NCBI GenBank assembly: GCA_016125225.1
Contig: WGME01000009.1
Span: forward strand, 248,001-312,000
Direction: 5' to 3'
From: a bacterium
GTDB lineage: Bacteria; Planctomycetota; Planctomycetia; Planctomycetales; Planctomycetaceae
DNA: 64,000 nt
Positions 56,477-64,000 of this stretch are shown here, piece by piece. Positions within the stretch are counted from its first letter, which is position 1, and each line of letters opens with the position of its first letter. The notes below the pieces were generated by a model that was not told the origin of the DNA, made no database searches, and was given only the letters and a program-made list of their open reading frames with translations. The translations under genes and the position numbers were made by a program.

Positions 56477-57739
56477 TTAGACATGCGGCACCGCCGTTTC
56501 TGCAGGGGTGACAGTTTTATCTAAGAGCTGACGATAGATTGTGGTCAGCTTGCTTCCCATGCTCGCTTCCGAGAACTGTCCTGCTCTCAGTCGAGCTTCT
56601 CGGCTTAGACGCTCTCTGAGCGTGCCATCGGCGACGATTCGGCAAAGAGCCTTAGTGAGGTCTTCGACCGACCCCGGTTGGATGCCGATGCCACTCACTT
56701 CGGGAACAAAGATCTCTGCGGCTCCGCCCGCTTCCGCAGCAATCACCGGCTTGCCGCAGGCCATCGCTTCCAGGATTGTGCGGCCAAACGGCTCCGGTTG
56801 TTGACTGGCATGCACGAAGACATCCAGGCTGCGGTAAGCCCAGGGGGTTTCCGACAGAAACGGAACTAACCCCGCAACGCCATCCAACCCCAGTTCGTGA
56901 ATCAACCCCTGCAATTCGTCCTGGGAATACTGCGAACCGGCCGAAGCATAAATGGGCCCCCCGATGACATAGAACCGCACCTCCGGAAACTGCGCATGCA
57001 CGGCAGCAGCGGCCTTCAGAAATGTGTCGTGGCCTTTCCAGCGGGCATAGGTAGCCACCAAGCCTATGCGTATGGTATTCGACCGAGTGACGGCAAGACT
57101 TGCCAAGGCATCCAACTGCTCGGGCTGACCGACTGCTGGAGAGAAGCGGCCAAGATCGATACCGCAATGCACGACATCAATCGGCAGACGTGGCAAGACT
57201 TTGGACGCGTCATCGGCGACCGATTGCGAATTTGCCACCAGTCGCGAAACACGTCGCGATACCCAGGGCAACGCACGGCGCATGAGTGCACGACTGCCAA
57301 GATAGTCGTGCAGGAACCACACGAGGCGGCAGTCACTCGGACAACTGAGGTCCGTAAGTCCGTGCATCTTCAACCCGTTGGAATGAATCAGATCGGGTTG
57401 CAGTTCCTGCAAGCGCCGTTGCAAACGGCGAACATACTGAATGCCGTCACCCAGCCCGCCCGCTGCCCGGATGCCGAGCCTCCACAGGCGTTGCCATTCT
57501 GTCTGGCCGGGAGCATGCACGGCGGAATCTCCCAGCCCGGCTAGACGGCGAGGCAAAAAATCTTTGTGGACGGTGACCTTCAATTCGGTCGCCCGATCCA
57601 ATAACGGACCATCGGCACCAGCAATGAGGTGCAGATCCCAATCCGGGCAAAGAGCACGAACCTGCGACAGGATCTCCAGCAGGAACAGCTCTGCCCCACC
57701 GAGACCACCAATAGGATTCGCAAAGACCAGTCGAGTCAT
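56477..57739 (-). CDS. GT4-family glycosyltransferase, 420 aa
   Basis: The N-terminus LVFANPIGGLGGAELFLLEI is a GT-B nucleotide-binding loop. The C-terminal domain has RIGLVATYARWKGHDTFLKA and the EPFGRTILEAMACGKPVIA motif that binds the sugar nucleotide. I use ATG 57739, because the homologous LVFANPIGG starts right after it; the extension to 57790 has no good start. It ends the string of glycosyltransferases. Donor and acceptor sugars cannot be read from sequence. Confidence 0.87.
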   Translation of the reverse strand: MTRLVFANPIGGLGGAELFLLEILSQVRALCPDWDLHLIAGADGPLLDRATELKVTVHKDFLPRRLAGLGDSAVHAPGQTEWQRLWRLGIRAAGGLGDGIQYVRRLQRRLQELQPDLIHSNGLKMHGLTDLSCPSDCRLVWFLHDYLGSRALMRRALPWVSRRVSRLVANSQSVADDASKVLPRLPIDVVHCGIDLGRFSPAVGQPEQLDALASLAVTRSNTIRIGLVATYARWKGHDTFLKAAAAVHAQFPEVRFYVIGGPIYASAGSQYSQDELQGLIHELGLDGVAGLVPFLSETPWAYRSLDVFVHASQQPEPFGRTILEAMACGKPVIAAEAGGAAEIFVPEVSGIGIQPGSVEDLTKALCRIVADGTLRERLSREARLRAGQFSEASMGSKLTTIYRQLLDKTVTPAETAVPHV

Positions 57740-57848
57740 GTCAGGAGATACCTGATGCCCCCCGCAGCGACGAGTCGCCGCAAGCAGCACAACAAGTGGG
57801 AAGGCAGGGGAGAAGGTCGCGCGTCAGCACCGCGACACCAGCGAGCAT

Positions 57849-59021
57849 CTAGACCGATGCCTTCGCGGGCAGATCGGTCGGCTTTTCGGCCGCTTGAATG
57901 CGATCCCACAACGCGAGGTACGCATCATGGATAGCTTGAGCATGCCGTTCCCATCGGAAGGCTCGCCCCTGCTGACGGCGGATCTCGACCGGGACGATAC
58001 TGTCTGGTTGCGACAGACAACGCAGTGTCTGCTCAACCCAGCTCGCAATATCTGAGATGGGGAGATAGGTTGCCGCCTTGCCACCACCTTCACGAAGCGG
58101 GGGAATGTCATTCGCCAGGACGGGAGAACCGCAGGCCAGGGCTTCAATTACCGGCAAACCAAAGCCTTCCCGCTCGCTGGGAACCAGCGTCACCGCCGAC
58201 TGCCGGTAGAGCCCCGCCAGTGTTTCGCGAGACAATCCGGAGAGAGTGACGATTCCGTCACGTAGTCCGAGATCACGAATCATCTGCTCCTGGGAAACAT
58301 CAAACGGCCCACCCACCTTAACCAGTTGCACGTCGGGCCGTTGCTGACGGACTCCATGAAAGACTTTAAGCAGCACATCGATTCGCTTACGGGGAATGCA
58401 ACTTCCCACGTGCAGCAAATAGGGCTGACGTACACCTTCAGGCAACTGCGACTGGGCATGGTCCTGCAAGAATTCCGCGGCAATTCCCAACGGGGCATGC
58501 ACCAAGCGGGCAGGGTCGACCAGTTGATACTTCTCAATCTGCGAACGCACATGCTCTGTCGTGTAGAACACCACAGCGGCCTTTTGGAAACCGCTGAGGA
58601 TTCTTCGTGTCATCAAACGGAACGCCCACGATCGGGGTTCCACCTGCGGCTCTAACAGGCACCGAAACGTATCCAGATCCTGGCACAGTAGACCGCTTCG
58701 CCCATTGGGGACTGCATGTACCAGTTGCGAATAGCTATGGTCGCAGACATGGAACAGATCGTAATTGGATCGCAAACGTTTCGCTTGCCGTGGATAGCAA
58801 ACGAATCGGTTCCAGAGACGCTCCAGCTTCCGAGTTGCACGCCGTTGTCGAAAACGTTCCGACAGTCCCGGACAAGGCGAATAAGAGGGTGTCACCATCT
58901 CGGCATGGATTTCCGAATCATCTCCAGACGGAAAATACTGTCGCAGCATCTCCGCGCAGAGATCGATGCTCGGCCAGGCTTCCTGACGAAAGACGGGCAA
59001 GAGGCACAACCGAGGCGTCAT
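57849..59021 (-). CDS. GT4-family glycosyltransferase, 390 aa
   Basis: A typical two-domain GT-B protein: YLLHVGSCIPRKRIDVLLKV near residue 210, then VTLVPSEREGFGLPVIEALA with the EGFGLPVIEAL motif and GSPVLANDIPPLRE. It is read 110 nt upstream of the preceding gene on the strand. The ATG at 59021 has AGG about 7 nt upstream. It lies in the same run of genes as four more GT4 proteins. Confidence 0.87.
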   Translation of the reverse strand: MTPRLCLLPVFRQEAWPSIDLCAEMLRQYFPSGDDSEIHAEMVTPSYSPCPGLSERFRQRRATRKLERLWNRFVCYPRQAKRLRSNYDLFHVCDHSYSQLVHAVPNGRSGLLCQDLDTFRCLLEPQVEPRSWAFRLMTRRILSGFQKAAVVFYTTEHVRSQIEKYQLVDPARLVHAPLGIAAEFLQDHAQSQLPEGVRQPYLLHVGSCIPRKRIDVLLKVFHGVRQQRPDVQLVKVGGPFDVSQEQMIRDLGLRDGIVTLSGLSRETLAGLYRQSAVTLVPSEREGFGLPVIEALACGSPVLANDIPPLREGGGKAATYLPISDIASWVEQTLRCLSQPDSIVPVEIRRQQGRAFRWERHAQAIHDAYLALWDRIQAAEKPTDLPAKASV

Positions 59022-59077
59022 ATCTCGGCCTGCGAAATCGTGGTTCGATAACTCATGTATCTCATAACGCGAAACGA

Positions 59078-60283
59078 TCAGCCAACCACTTGATCTGCTG
59101 TGACCACTCGATTGGCTTCCAGGCGTTCTTTTTGCGGGGCGATGGCCTTCAAGAGATCATCAAACGCTTTCGATTTGTTCCACTCAGAAATGATGTACTC
59201 TTCTCTGACACGAATCGCCTCAGCCCGTGCGGCATCGATGTCGCTTGCCATCGCGAGGAGTTGTTCCGCCATGGCTTGAGGATCGCGGCGAGAGACCAAT
59301 CGCCCACGGCCAGGGAGCGTATGATTCATTCCCCCCACGGCGGTAGCAATCACAGGCGTTCCGCAAGCCAGAGCTTCCAGTGGTGATAACCCCAACCCTT
59401 CTTCCAGCGACGATTGAACAATCACGTCGGCTGCCTGAAAGTAACTGGCGACTTCGGTCATGGGGTGGGCAGCAGGGCGACCAATGACCCATTTGTCAGC
59501 ATCGGGAATTCCCAGAGAGTTGGCCAACGACAGGAATTGCTCGTAACCGCCGCCAAGATTCAGGGCGGCCACATTCAATCCCTGGGATCGAGCGAGATGG
59601 GCCGCCTGAAGAAGCGTTTCCGGATCTTTTTCGTGACTCATACGACTGGCAAAAAAGACCAGGAAGGCATCAGCCGGGAGCTGGTGGGCCTGTCTCAAAG
59701 CCGCCCGCTCAGCAGCCGTCACGGGATGAAAGTAGTCCGTATCAATGCCGTAGTACCGACCGATGTCACTATTGGAACAATACTGCAGGCCAATATCTCT
59801 CAGGTAGGTTCCCATGCAGAGCCAGCCCGTGGCCAATAAGCCATTGATCGTCATCAACATCTTGATGACGGTATAGCCCAGCACGTGCTTCCAATAGGGA
59901 ATCTGCCGCCGCTCCCAGCGGCAAGACCAGTATTCCAACGGGGAGATGCCCATGTAGTTATACACCGGCGTTCTGGCAAAGCATCCGGCCAGGTTCGCAG
60001 CAAGAGCCCCACGGGTCACTTCCTGAGCGAGGATGACATCAAAGCTCTTGGCGTGACGATAGCAATACTGGAACGCTCGTAACGGAAACAACAGTCGACC
60101 ACCCGAAAGAGTTTCTATCGTGAGTTTTGCACCGAATTGTGCAATCCGGTCTTTCAGGCCGCTTTGGGTATATGCGGCCTCTGGCACGACAAGAGTGAGG
60201 CTGCAGACTTCAGCCAGGCCCGCCACAAACCGGATATCCGTATTTCCTTCGACCAGAAACAAGACGCGCATCGAGTTCGTCAT
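59078..60283 (-). CDS. GT4-family glycosyltransferase, 401 aa
   Basis: Contains the GT4 motif EEGLGLSPLEALACGTPVIA and a C-terminal MNHTLPGRGRLVSRRDP block. The N-terminus MRVLFLVEGNTDIRFVAGLA makes the second Met (codon 5) the more likely true start. The gene follows the next one in the operon after only 6 nt. An N-terminal ILAQEVTRGALAANLAGCFA supports membrane-linked acceptor contact. Confidence 0.87.
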   Translation of the reverse strand: MTNSMRVLFLVEGNTDIRFVAGLAEVCSLTLVVPEAAYTQSGLKDRIAQFGAKLTIETLSGGRLLFPLRAFQYCYRHAKSFDVILAQEVTRGALAANLAGCFARTPVYNYMGISPLEYWSCRWERRQIPYWKHVLGYTVIKMLMTINGLLATGWLCMGTYLRDIGLQYCSNSDIGRYYGIDTDYFHPVTAAERAALRQAHQLPADAFLVFFASRMSHEKDPETLLQAAHLARSQGLNVAALNLGGGYEQFLSLANSLGIPDADKWVIGRPAAHPMTEVASYFQAADVIVQSSLEEGLGLSPLEALACGTPVIATAVGGMNHTLPGRGRLVSRRDPQAMAEQLLAMASDIDAARAEAIRVREEYIISEWNKSKAFDDLLKAIAPQKERLEANRVVTADQVVG

Positions 60284-60289
60284 CTTCCT

Positions 60290-61411
60290 TTAGCTGGCCA
60301 GCATGGCTTGATAGACACTAAGAGTCTCCGCGGCCGTACGATCCCAAGTCAGTGCTTGAACGCGTTGACAGGCAGCGATACCGACCCGTTCTCGCAGGGA
60401 GACATCATCGCGTAAGACCATTAAGTGCTGAGCAATCGCTTCCGCATCCCAGGCTTGCTCCGTCACGAAGCCATCTTGACCAGAGGTGATCAATTCGGCT
60501 GCTCCGGCTGCGGCACTGGTCACGACCGCCAATCCACTGGCCATGGCTTCGGTAATGACTAATCCAAAAGGATCATAGACCGTTGGAAAAACGAAGGCAT
60601 CGGCCGCTGCGAAGAAGGCTTCGATCTGCTTGGTGTGTGGGTGAATGATGATGCGGTCCATGACACCCAACTCCGTACCAACTCTCTGAACTACGGATGG
60701 GTCAGACCCGGACACGATGAGAAGCGTGGTGCCCGGTGCTTGGGCGATCGCCCGCACGGCAGCAACGGCTCCTTTCTTTAGATCGCCGACATAAAGAGCG
60801 AGAAATCGATCATCATGAATACCAAGGGAGGCTCGAATGGCGGTCCGGAATTTCTCGCGATTTCCCGGTTGAAAGCGATCCGTATCGGTGCCGTGGTAGA
60901 TCACATCGACACCCGATTCTCGACCGTAATAGTTCGCGAGATTCGTCCGCACCAGATTGGAAACCGCGATAACTCGCTGCGTTTCTGTCTGGCATAACGC
61001 ACGCTGCTCAAGCCCCGTCACCAATCGCCGCGTGGTGTGCTGCTTCCAAGTGAGCGGCTGCTGCTGGGCATCCAGGGCGGCATACCAGGCCGCCTGGCAG
61101 AAATGCGCTGTAGCCAAGTTATGACGCAAGCCGCAAAGCCCCTGAGCATGCACAACATCGAACGGACCGCGAACGGCGAAGGTCCCCGGAATGATAAACG
61201 ACAGAATGGACGCTAAAGCATTCGGACGCCAGGCAGGCACATGATGAAAGGTAATCTTCTCAGTTTCCGGGTCATCGATCGTATTGGTAAAGACATGAAC
61301 GTCATGTTCCTGACGATAGCGACGTGCCAGCTCCACGACATACCGGCTATGTCCTCCATGGCGGTTGTAATCGTGCACAACGAATGCGATCCGCAATCGC
61401 GAGGCGTTCAC
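60290..61411 (-). CDS. GT4-family glycosyltransferase, 373 aa
   Basis: Starts LRIAFVVHDYNRHGGHSRYV, the GT4 nucleotide-sugar loop, and has FLALYVGDLKKGAVAAVRAI and DPFGLVITEAMASGLAVVTS near the C-terminus. GTG at 61411 overlaps the stop of the upstream gene (GTGA), so the two are translationally coupled. Confidence 0.87.
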   Translation of the reverse strand: MNASRLRIAFVVHDYNRHGGHSRYVVELARRYRQEHDVHVFTNTIDDPETEKITFHHVPAWRPNALASILSFIIPGTFAVRGPFDVVHAQGLCGLRHNLATAHFCQAAWYAALDAQQQPLTWKQHTTRRLVTGLEQRALCQTETQRVIAVSNLVRTNLANYYGRESGVDVIYHGTDTDRFQPGNREKFRTAIRASLGIHDDRFLALYVGDLKKGAVAAVRAIAQAPGTTLLIVSGSDPSVVQRVGTELGVMDRIIIHPHTKQIEAFFAAADAFVFPTVYDPFGLVITEAMASGLAVVTSAAAGAAELITSGQDGFVTEQAWDAEAIAQHLMVLRDDVSLRERVGIAACQRVQALTWDRTAAETLSVYQAMLAS

Positions 61412-62550
61412 GAACGATAATCTCCCCGAAGGACTTCAATGGTGCGTTCAATAGTGAAGCGGCTGGCATACCATGCTCGTTCCCGCTCTCCTCGCAGTCG
61501 ACGCTCTGCCGGCGTTTCCGTCAGCAACTGTTCGGCGGATTGAGCGATCGACGATGGCTCTGCAGCCAGCATGATGCCGTTCGACTCGGTGCCCCAGACA
61601 GGCTCCGTCAATTCACCGAGGTTGGTTACCACAGGCACACCGAGCGCCAGCCCTGCCATCACGCTGGTACGTCGACTGCTCACACCATCGGGATAAGGCT
61701 GCAGCAGCAAGTCACAGGCTGCAATATGCCAACTCGCAGATGCGATCGAAACGCCCCCGGTCGCCACAATCTGCTCCGAAAGGTCAGGATGGTTTTTGAT
61801 GAGCGTCTCGCGAAAGGCTTCTCCATTACGACCGATCAGTAGCACTGTTCGATCTGCGGATTTCCGCAACAATGAGAGAATGGCCGGTTCGAGCCATTGG
61901 ACGATTGGCGATCCATAAGTGCCGAAGTGGCCGATCACGGTGTTCGAAGTCCCCAAGCTCTTTCGCAAATCCGTCACAGCCTGGCCATCAACGGCACTCT
62001 CCAGAGTGGACGGTATGGGTAGCCACTCTGCGATAACCGATGGACCGGCGATCTTGTGCAGCAGATCTCCCCAGGTCGGGATGGACACGAACGTCCGCGA
62101 TACGTTCTTTACTAGCTGCCGGGCCATGAGTCGATTCGCGACAGCCACGATATTATGGCGTAGCGGGCGACGGACAAATGGAAAGGCGACCTCATGAAAC
62201 ATCACCCAGATGGGGGCAATCTTGCGCACCTCACGGGCGACCCAAGCCGTAAATGGCCAATTCATCGCCTTCATCCCAAAAGCATGAGGCACATATTGCA
62301 CCAAGACTCGGTCGGGAGAAAGCTCCTTCAATTCCCTGATCGCTAAGCTTCGACCAAGGCGGGCGAAGTGATCTGGAAGACGCACAACGTTTACACCCTC
62401 ATCAGGGCGTTCCGACTCGTGGCATGGTGGAGCAAACACAACTACACGATCACCCGCCGCCGCTAATCCTCGCGCTATCAGACAAGTGTAATCGCTGACG
62501 CCGCCCGGCTGTGGTGGATACTCACCAGTCAGTATAGCCCAACTGGTCAC
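61408..62550 (-). CDS. GT4-family glycosyltransferase, 380 aa
   Basis: The N-terminus WAILTGEYPPQPGGVSDYTC fits GT4. The usual EPFG motif is replaced by PYPDGVSSRRTSVMAGLALG, a variant without the second catalytic-type Glu. It starts at GTG 62550, overlapping the stop of the GT2 gene (GTGA). The altered motif suggests a changed donor or loss of activity. Confidence 0.8.
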   Translation of the reverse strand: MTSWAILTGEYPPQPGGVSDYTCLIARGLAAAGDRVVVFAPPCHESERPDEGVNVVRLPDHFARLGRSLAIRELKELSPDRVLVQYVPHAFGMKAMNWPFTAWVAREVRKIAPIWVMFHEVAFPFVRRPLRHNIVAVANRLMARQLVKNVSRTFVSIPTWGDLLHKIAGPSVIAEWLPIPSTLESAVDGQAVTDLRKSLGTSNTVIGHFGTYGSPIVQWLEPAILSLLRKSADRTVLLIGRNGEAFRETLIKNHPDLSEQIVATGGVSIASASWHIAACDLLLQPYPDGVSSRRTSVMAGLALGVPVVTNLGELTEPVWGTESNGIMLAAEPSSIAQSAEQLLTETPAERRLRGERERAWYASRFTIERTIEVLRGDYRS

Positions 62551-63497
62551 GAGACCTTAAACTTCCGGGTCAATGAATTCTGGAGCGACATTGGCAAGCA
62601 ACAAAGCATCCAAGCGGCCCAGGAACGCCAATGTGTTGGTGCGGATTTTAACGCAAGCCTTGAGAATCGGTGGGCATCTTCATGACTGCCCTTGGCAAGC
62701 GAAATTCTCGCACCTTCGATGGCGGCACTGCCAAGATTCTGATGGATGAGTTTGCGATAGCGATTGTAAGCATCATCATCCCGCATCGCCTTCCAACACT
62801 GCACTGACCCAGATGACCACGACAAGTCGGCACAAGCGGTGAGCTGAGATGGATGCACACGCCATTGGCTCAATCGTTGTGAGGTATACCAGGCGCTCCC
62901 TCCATTTTGAGCCAGCAGATAAGCAAGCCACAAGTCATACGCTGGTCCAACATCTTTAAGCGCCGCAAAATCGATCGCGGACTTGCGAAACACAGATCCC
63001 ATGGCAATCGGTATGGTCTGTTGCGCAACCAATCCGTAGAACGTCTGATGATGTCCCGGAGTTAGATTTGTCCGCCCCCAGCGTTGTGATGTTTCCGCTG
63101 TCGCCTCGACTAATATTTTTCCTTCGCCATCAATCACCTCGTGATCGCAGAAGGAGATGTTTATGTCGGCATCCGATTCTAATGGAGGAATCAATGATTC
63201 TAGAAAACCTGTATGCCACATGTCATCATGATTGAGGATTGCCAAATAGCGTCCTCTGGCGTCGGTAAATCCCGCCCAATGATTGCCAGCTGGTCCCAAT
63301 CGACTCGCGTTTGCGCGATAGCGGATACGTGAATCGTGAAAAGACTCGGCCAATTCCTTCACAGCCGGGTCTGCAGCATCGTCGGAAACAATGATTTCGA
63401 AATCGCCGAATTTCTGGGCCAGAGCGGATGCGATCGCGCGTTGCAGGTATTCTCCCGCGCGATACGTTGCGACAATCACAGAAACCATGGGTTGCAT
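62547..63497 (-). CDS. GT2-family glycosyltransferase, 316 aa
   Basis: I start at ATG 63497, which overlaps the upstream TGA (TGATG). The N-terminus PMVSVIVATYRAGEYLQRAI is the GT-A nucleotide-sugar site, with IIVSDDAADPA and the DxD-type LAILNHDDMWH. A middle DHEVIDGEGKILVEA follows. It is the only GT2 protein of the cluster and probably adds one sugar of the repeat unit. Confidence 0.88.
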   Translation of the reverse strand: MQPMVSVIVATYRAGEYLQRAIASALAQKFGDFEIIVSDDAADPAVKELAESFHDSRIRYRANASRLGPAGNHWAGFTDARGRYLAILNHDDMWHTGFLESLIPPLESDADINISFCDHEVIDGEGKILVEATAETSQRWGRTNLTPGHHQTFYGLVAQQTIPIAMGSVFRKSAIDFAALKDVGPAYDLWLAYLLAQNGGSAWYTSQRLSQWRVHPSQLTACADLSWSSGSVQCWKAMRDDDAYNRYRKLIHQNLGSAAIEGARISLAKGSHEDAHRFSRLALKSAPTHWRSWAAWMLCCLPMSLQNSLTRKFKVS

Positions 63498-64000
63498 CAC
63501 CGCACTCCAGATTCTGGCTTGGCTCGCATCACGACTTGCCAACCAAACAACCCGGGTAACGCAGTCAGAACAATTTGATCGAGCCATCGCCCTATCCCGG
63601 GTAGGAACCGAGAGAGAGGGAAACCCCCATCCGCCTTTACTGTCTCCAACTGAAACCCAGCCGATGTCACCAGATTCTGAGCTGTTTGGTGGTCAAAGAA
63701 CTGCAAATGAGTGTGGTCCATCAAGCCGCCGTTGGTGTATCGGAAGCGACCAAACAGGAATTGCAATCGCTGTCGCCACACGAGAACGTTGGGCAATGCC
63801 ACAACCACGCAACCGCTTGCAGATAGCAGCGAGCGGACAGAAATCAGAACATCCTCAGGATGACGGAGGTGCTCAAGCACATGGCTGCATACGACGCAGT
63901 CGAACGTCCCCAACCCACTCGGGTCAAAATTATCCAGGTCTTGCACGATGACCCGATCAAGCACAAGACTGGCTCGATCACCCTCAACAGACGAAATCGT
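63497..64000 (-). CDS. Class I SAM-dependent methyltransferase (5' end outside window)
   Basis: The open frame continues past 64000 with VEGDRASLV before LDRVIVQDLDNFDPSGLGTF, the SAM-binding acidic-strand pattern, so the N-terminus lies beyond the edge. The core CVVCSHVLEHLRHPEDVL and LPNVLVWRQRL follow, with the C-terminal FDHQTAQNLVTSAGFQLE. This is a small-molecule or glycan methyltransferase of the type often seen beside glycosyltransferases. It overlaps the GT2 gene. Confidence 0.85.
   Translation of the reverse strand, partial: TISSVEGDRASLVLDRVIVQDLDNFDPSGLGTFDCVVCSHVLEHLRHPEDVLISVRSLLSASGCVVVALPNVLVWRQRLQFLFGRFRYTNGGLMDHTHLQFFDHQTAQNLVTSAGFQLETVKADGGFPLSRFLPGIGRWLDQIVLTALPGLFGWQVVMRAKPESGVR

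Overview
This 64 kb window looks like chromosomal DNA of a planctomycete (Planctomycetota), with fairly high GC (my impression, not computed). Several family signatures point there: a tandem pair of BBP7-type outer-membrane barrel proteins, a DUF1552 protein beside a Planctomycete-cytochrome-C/DUF1587-1592-1588-1585 protein, a pre-peptidase C-terminal (PPC) domain protein, an FGE-sulfatase-type protein, a ThuA-like protein, and a giant cadherin-like protein with an LEPR-XLL-type N-terminus. I see no rRNA, tRNA, CRISPR array, prophage or insertion sequence.

Layout. 1-4 kb: a DUF4175-like coiled-coil membrane protein translationally coupled to a second, truncated gene. 4-7.7 kb: two BBP7 paralogues with a conserved 36-nt upstream element. 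7.9-18 kb: nusB, ThuA-like, FHA, GTPase, GAF-PP2C phosphatase, PPC, FGE-like and an S1-type RNA-binding protein. 18-23 kb: DUF1552/cytochrome pair and an outer-membrane channel-like protein. 23-41 kb: a candidate accessory secretion locus. On the minus strand are a shortened SecA-like ATPase, a GAF-HlyD fusion and a PqqD-like/M50/HlyD fusion. Divergent on the plus strand are a third HlyD protein, a TolC-like lipoprotein and a 2,522-residue cadherin-repeat adhesin ending at a strong terminator. No ABC exporter ATPase is present.

41-53 kb: a PDZ protein, a membrane Ser/Thr kinase coupled to an alpha/beta-hydrolase-like protein with altered catalytic residues, a MazG-like protein, a SUKH-like protein, a thioredoxin-fold membrane protein, and two fused inner-membrane assembly proteins (PilM-PilN and PilO-Ig-PilP/GspC-like), followed by two small secreted proteins. 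53-64 kb: a polysaccharide cluster with an O-antigen-ligase/TPR protein, five GT4 glycosyltransferases, one GT2 and a truncated methyltransferase, most of them overlapping or closely packed on the minus strand.

The main theme is the cell surface: export and anchoring of very large proteins, outer-membrane barrels, and surface glycan synthesis. The 23-41 kb locus is the best candidate for a poorly described system. Its parts suggest a SecA-like motor with HlyD adaptors and a TolC-type channel, with the adhesin next door as a possible substrate. This is inferred from gene order and domain content only.
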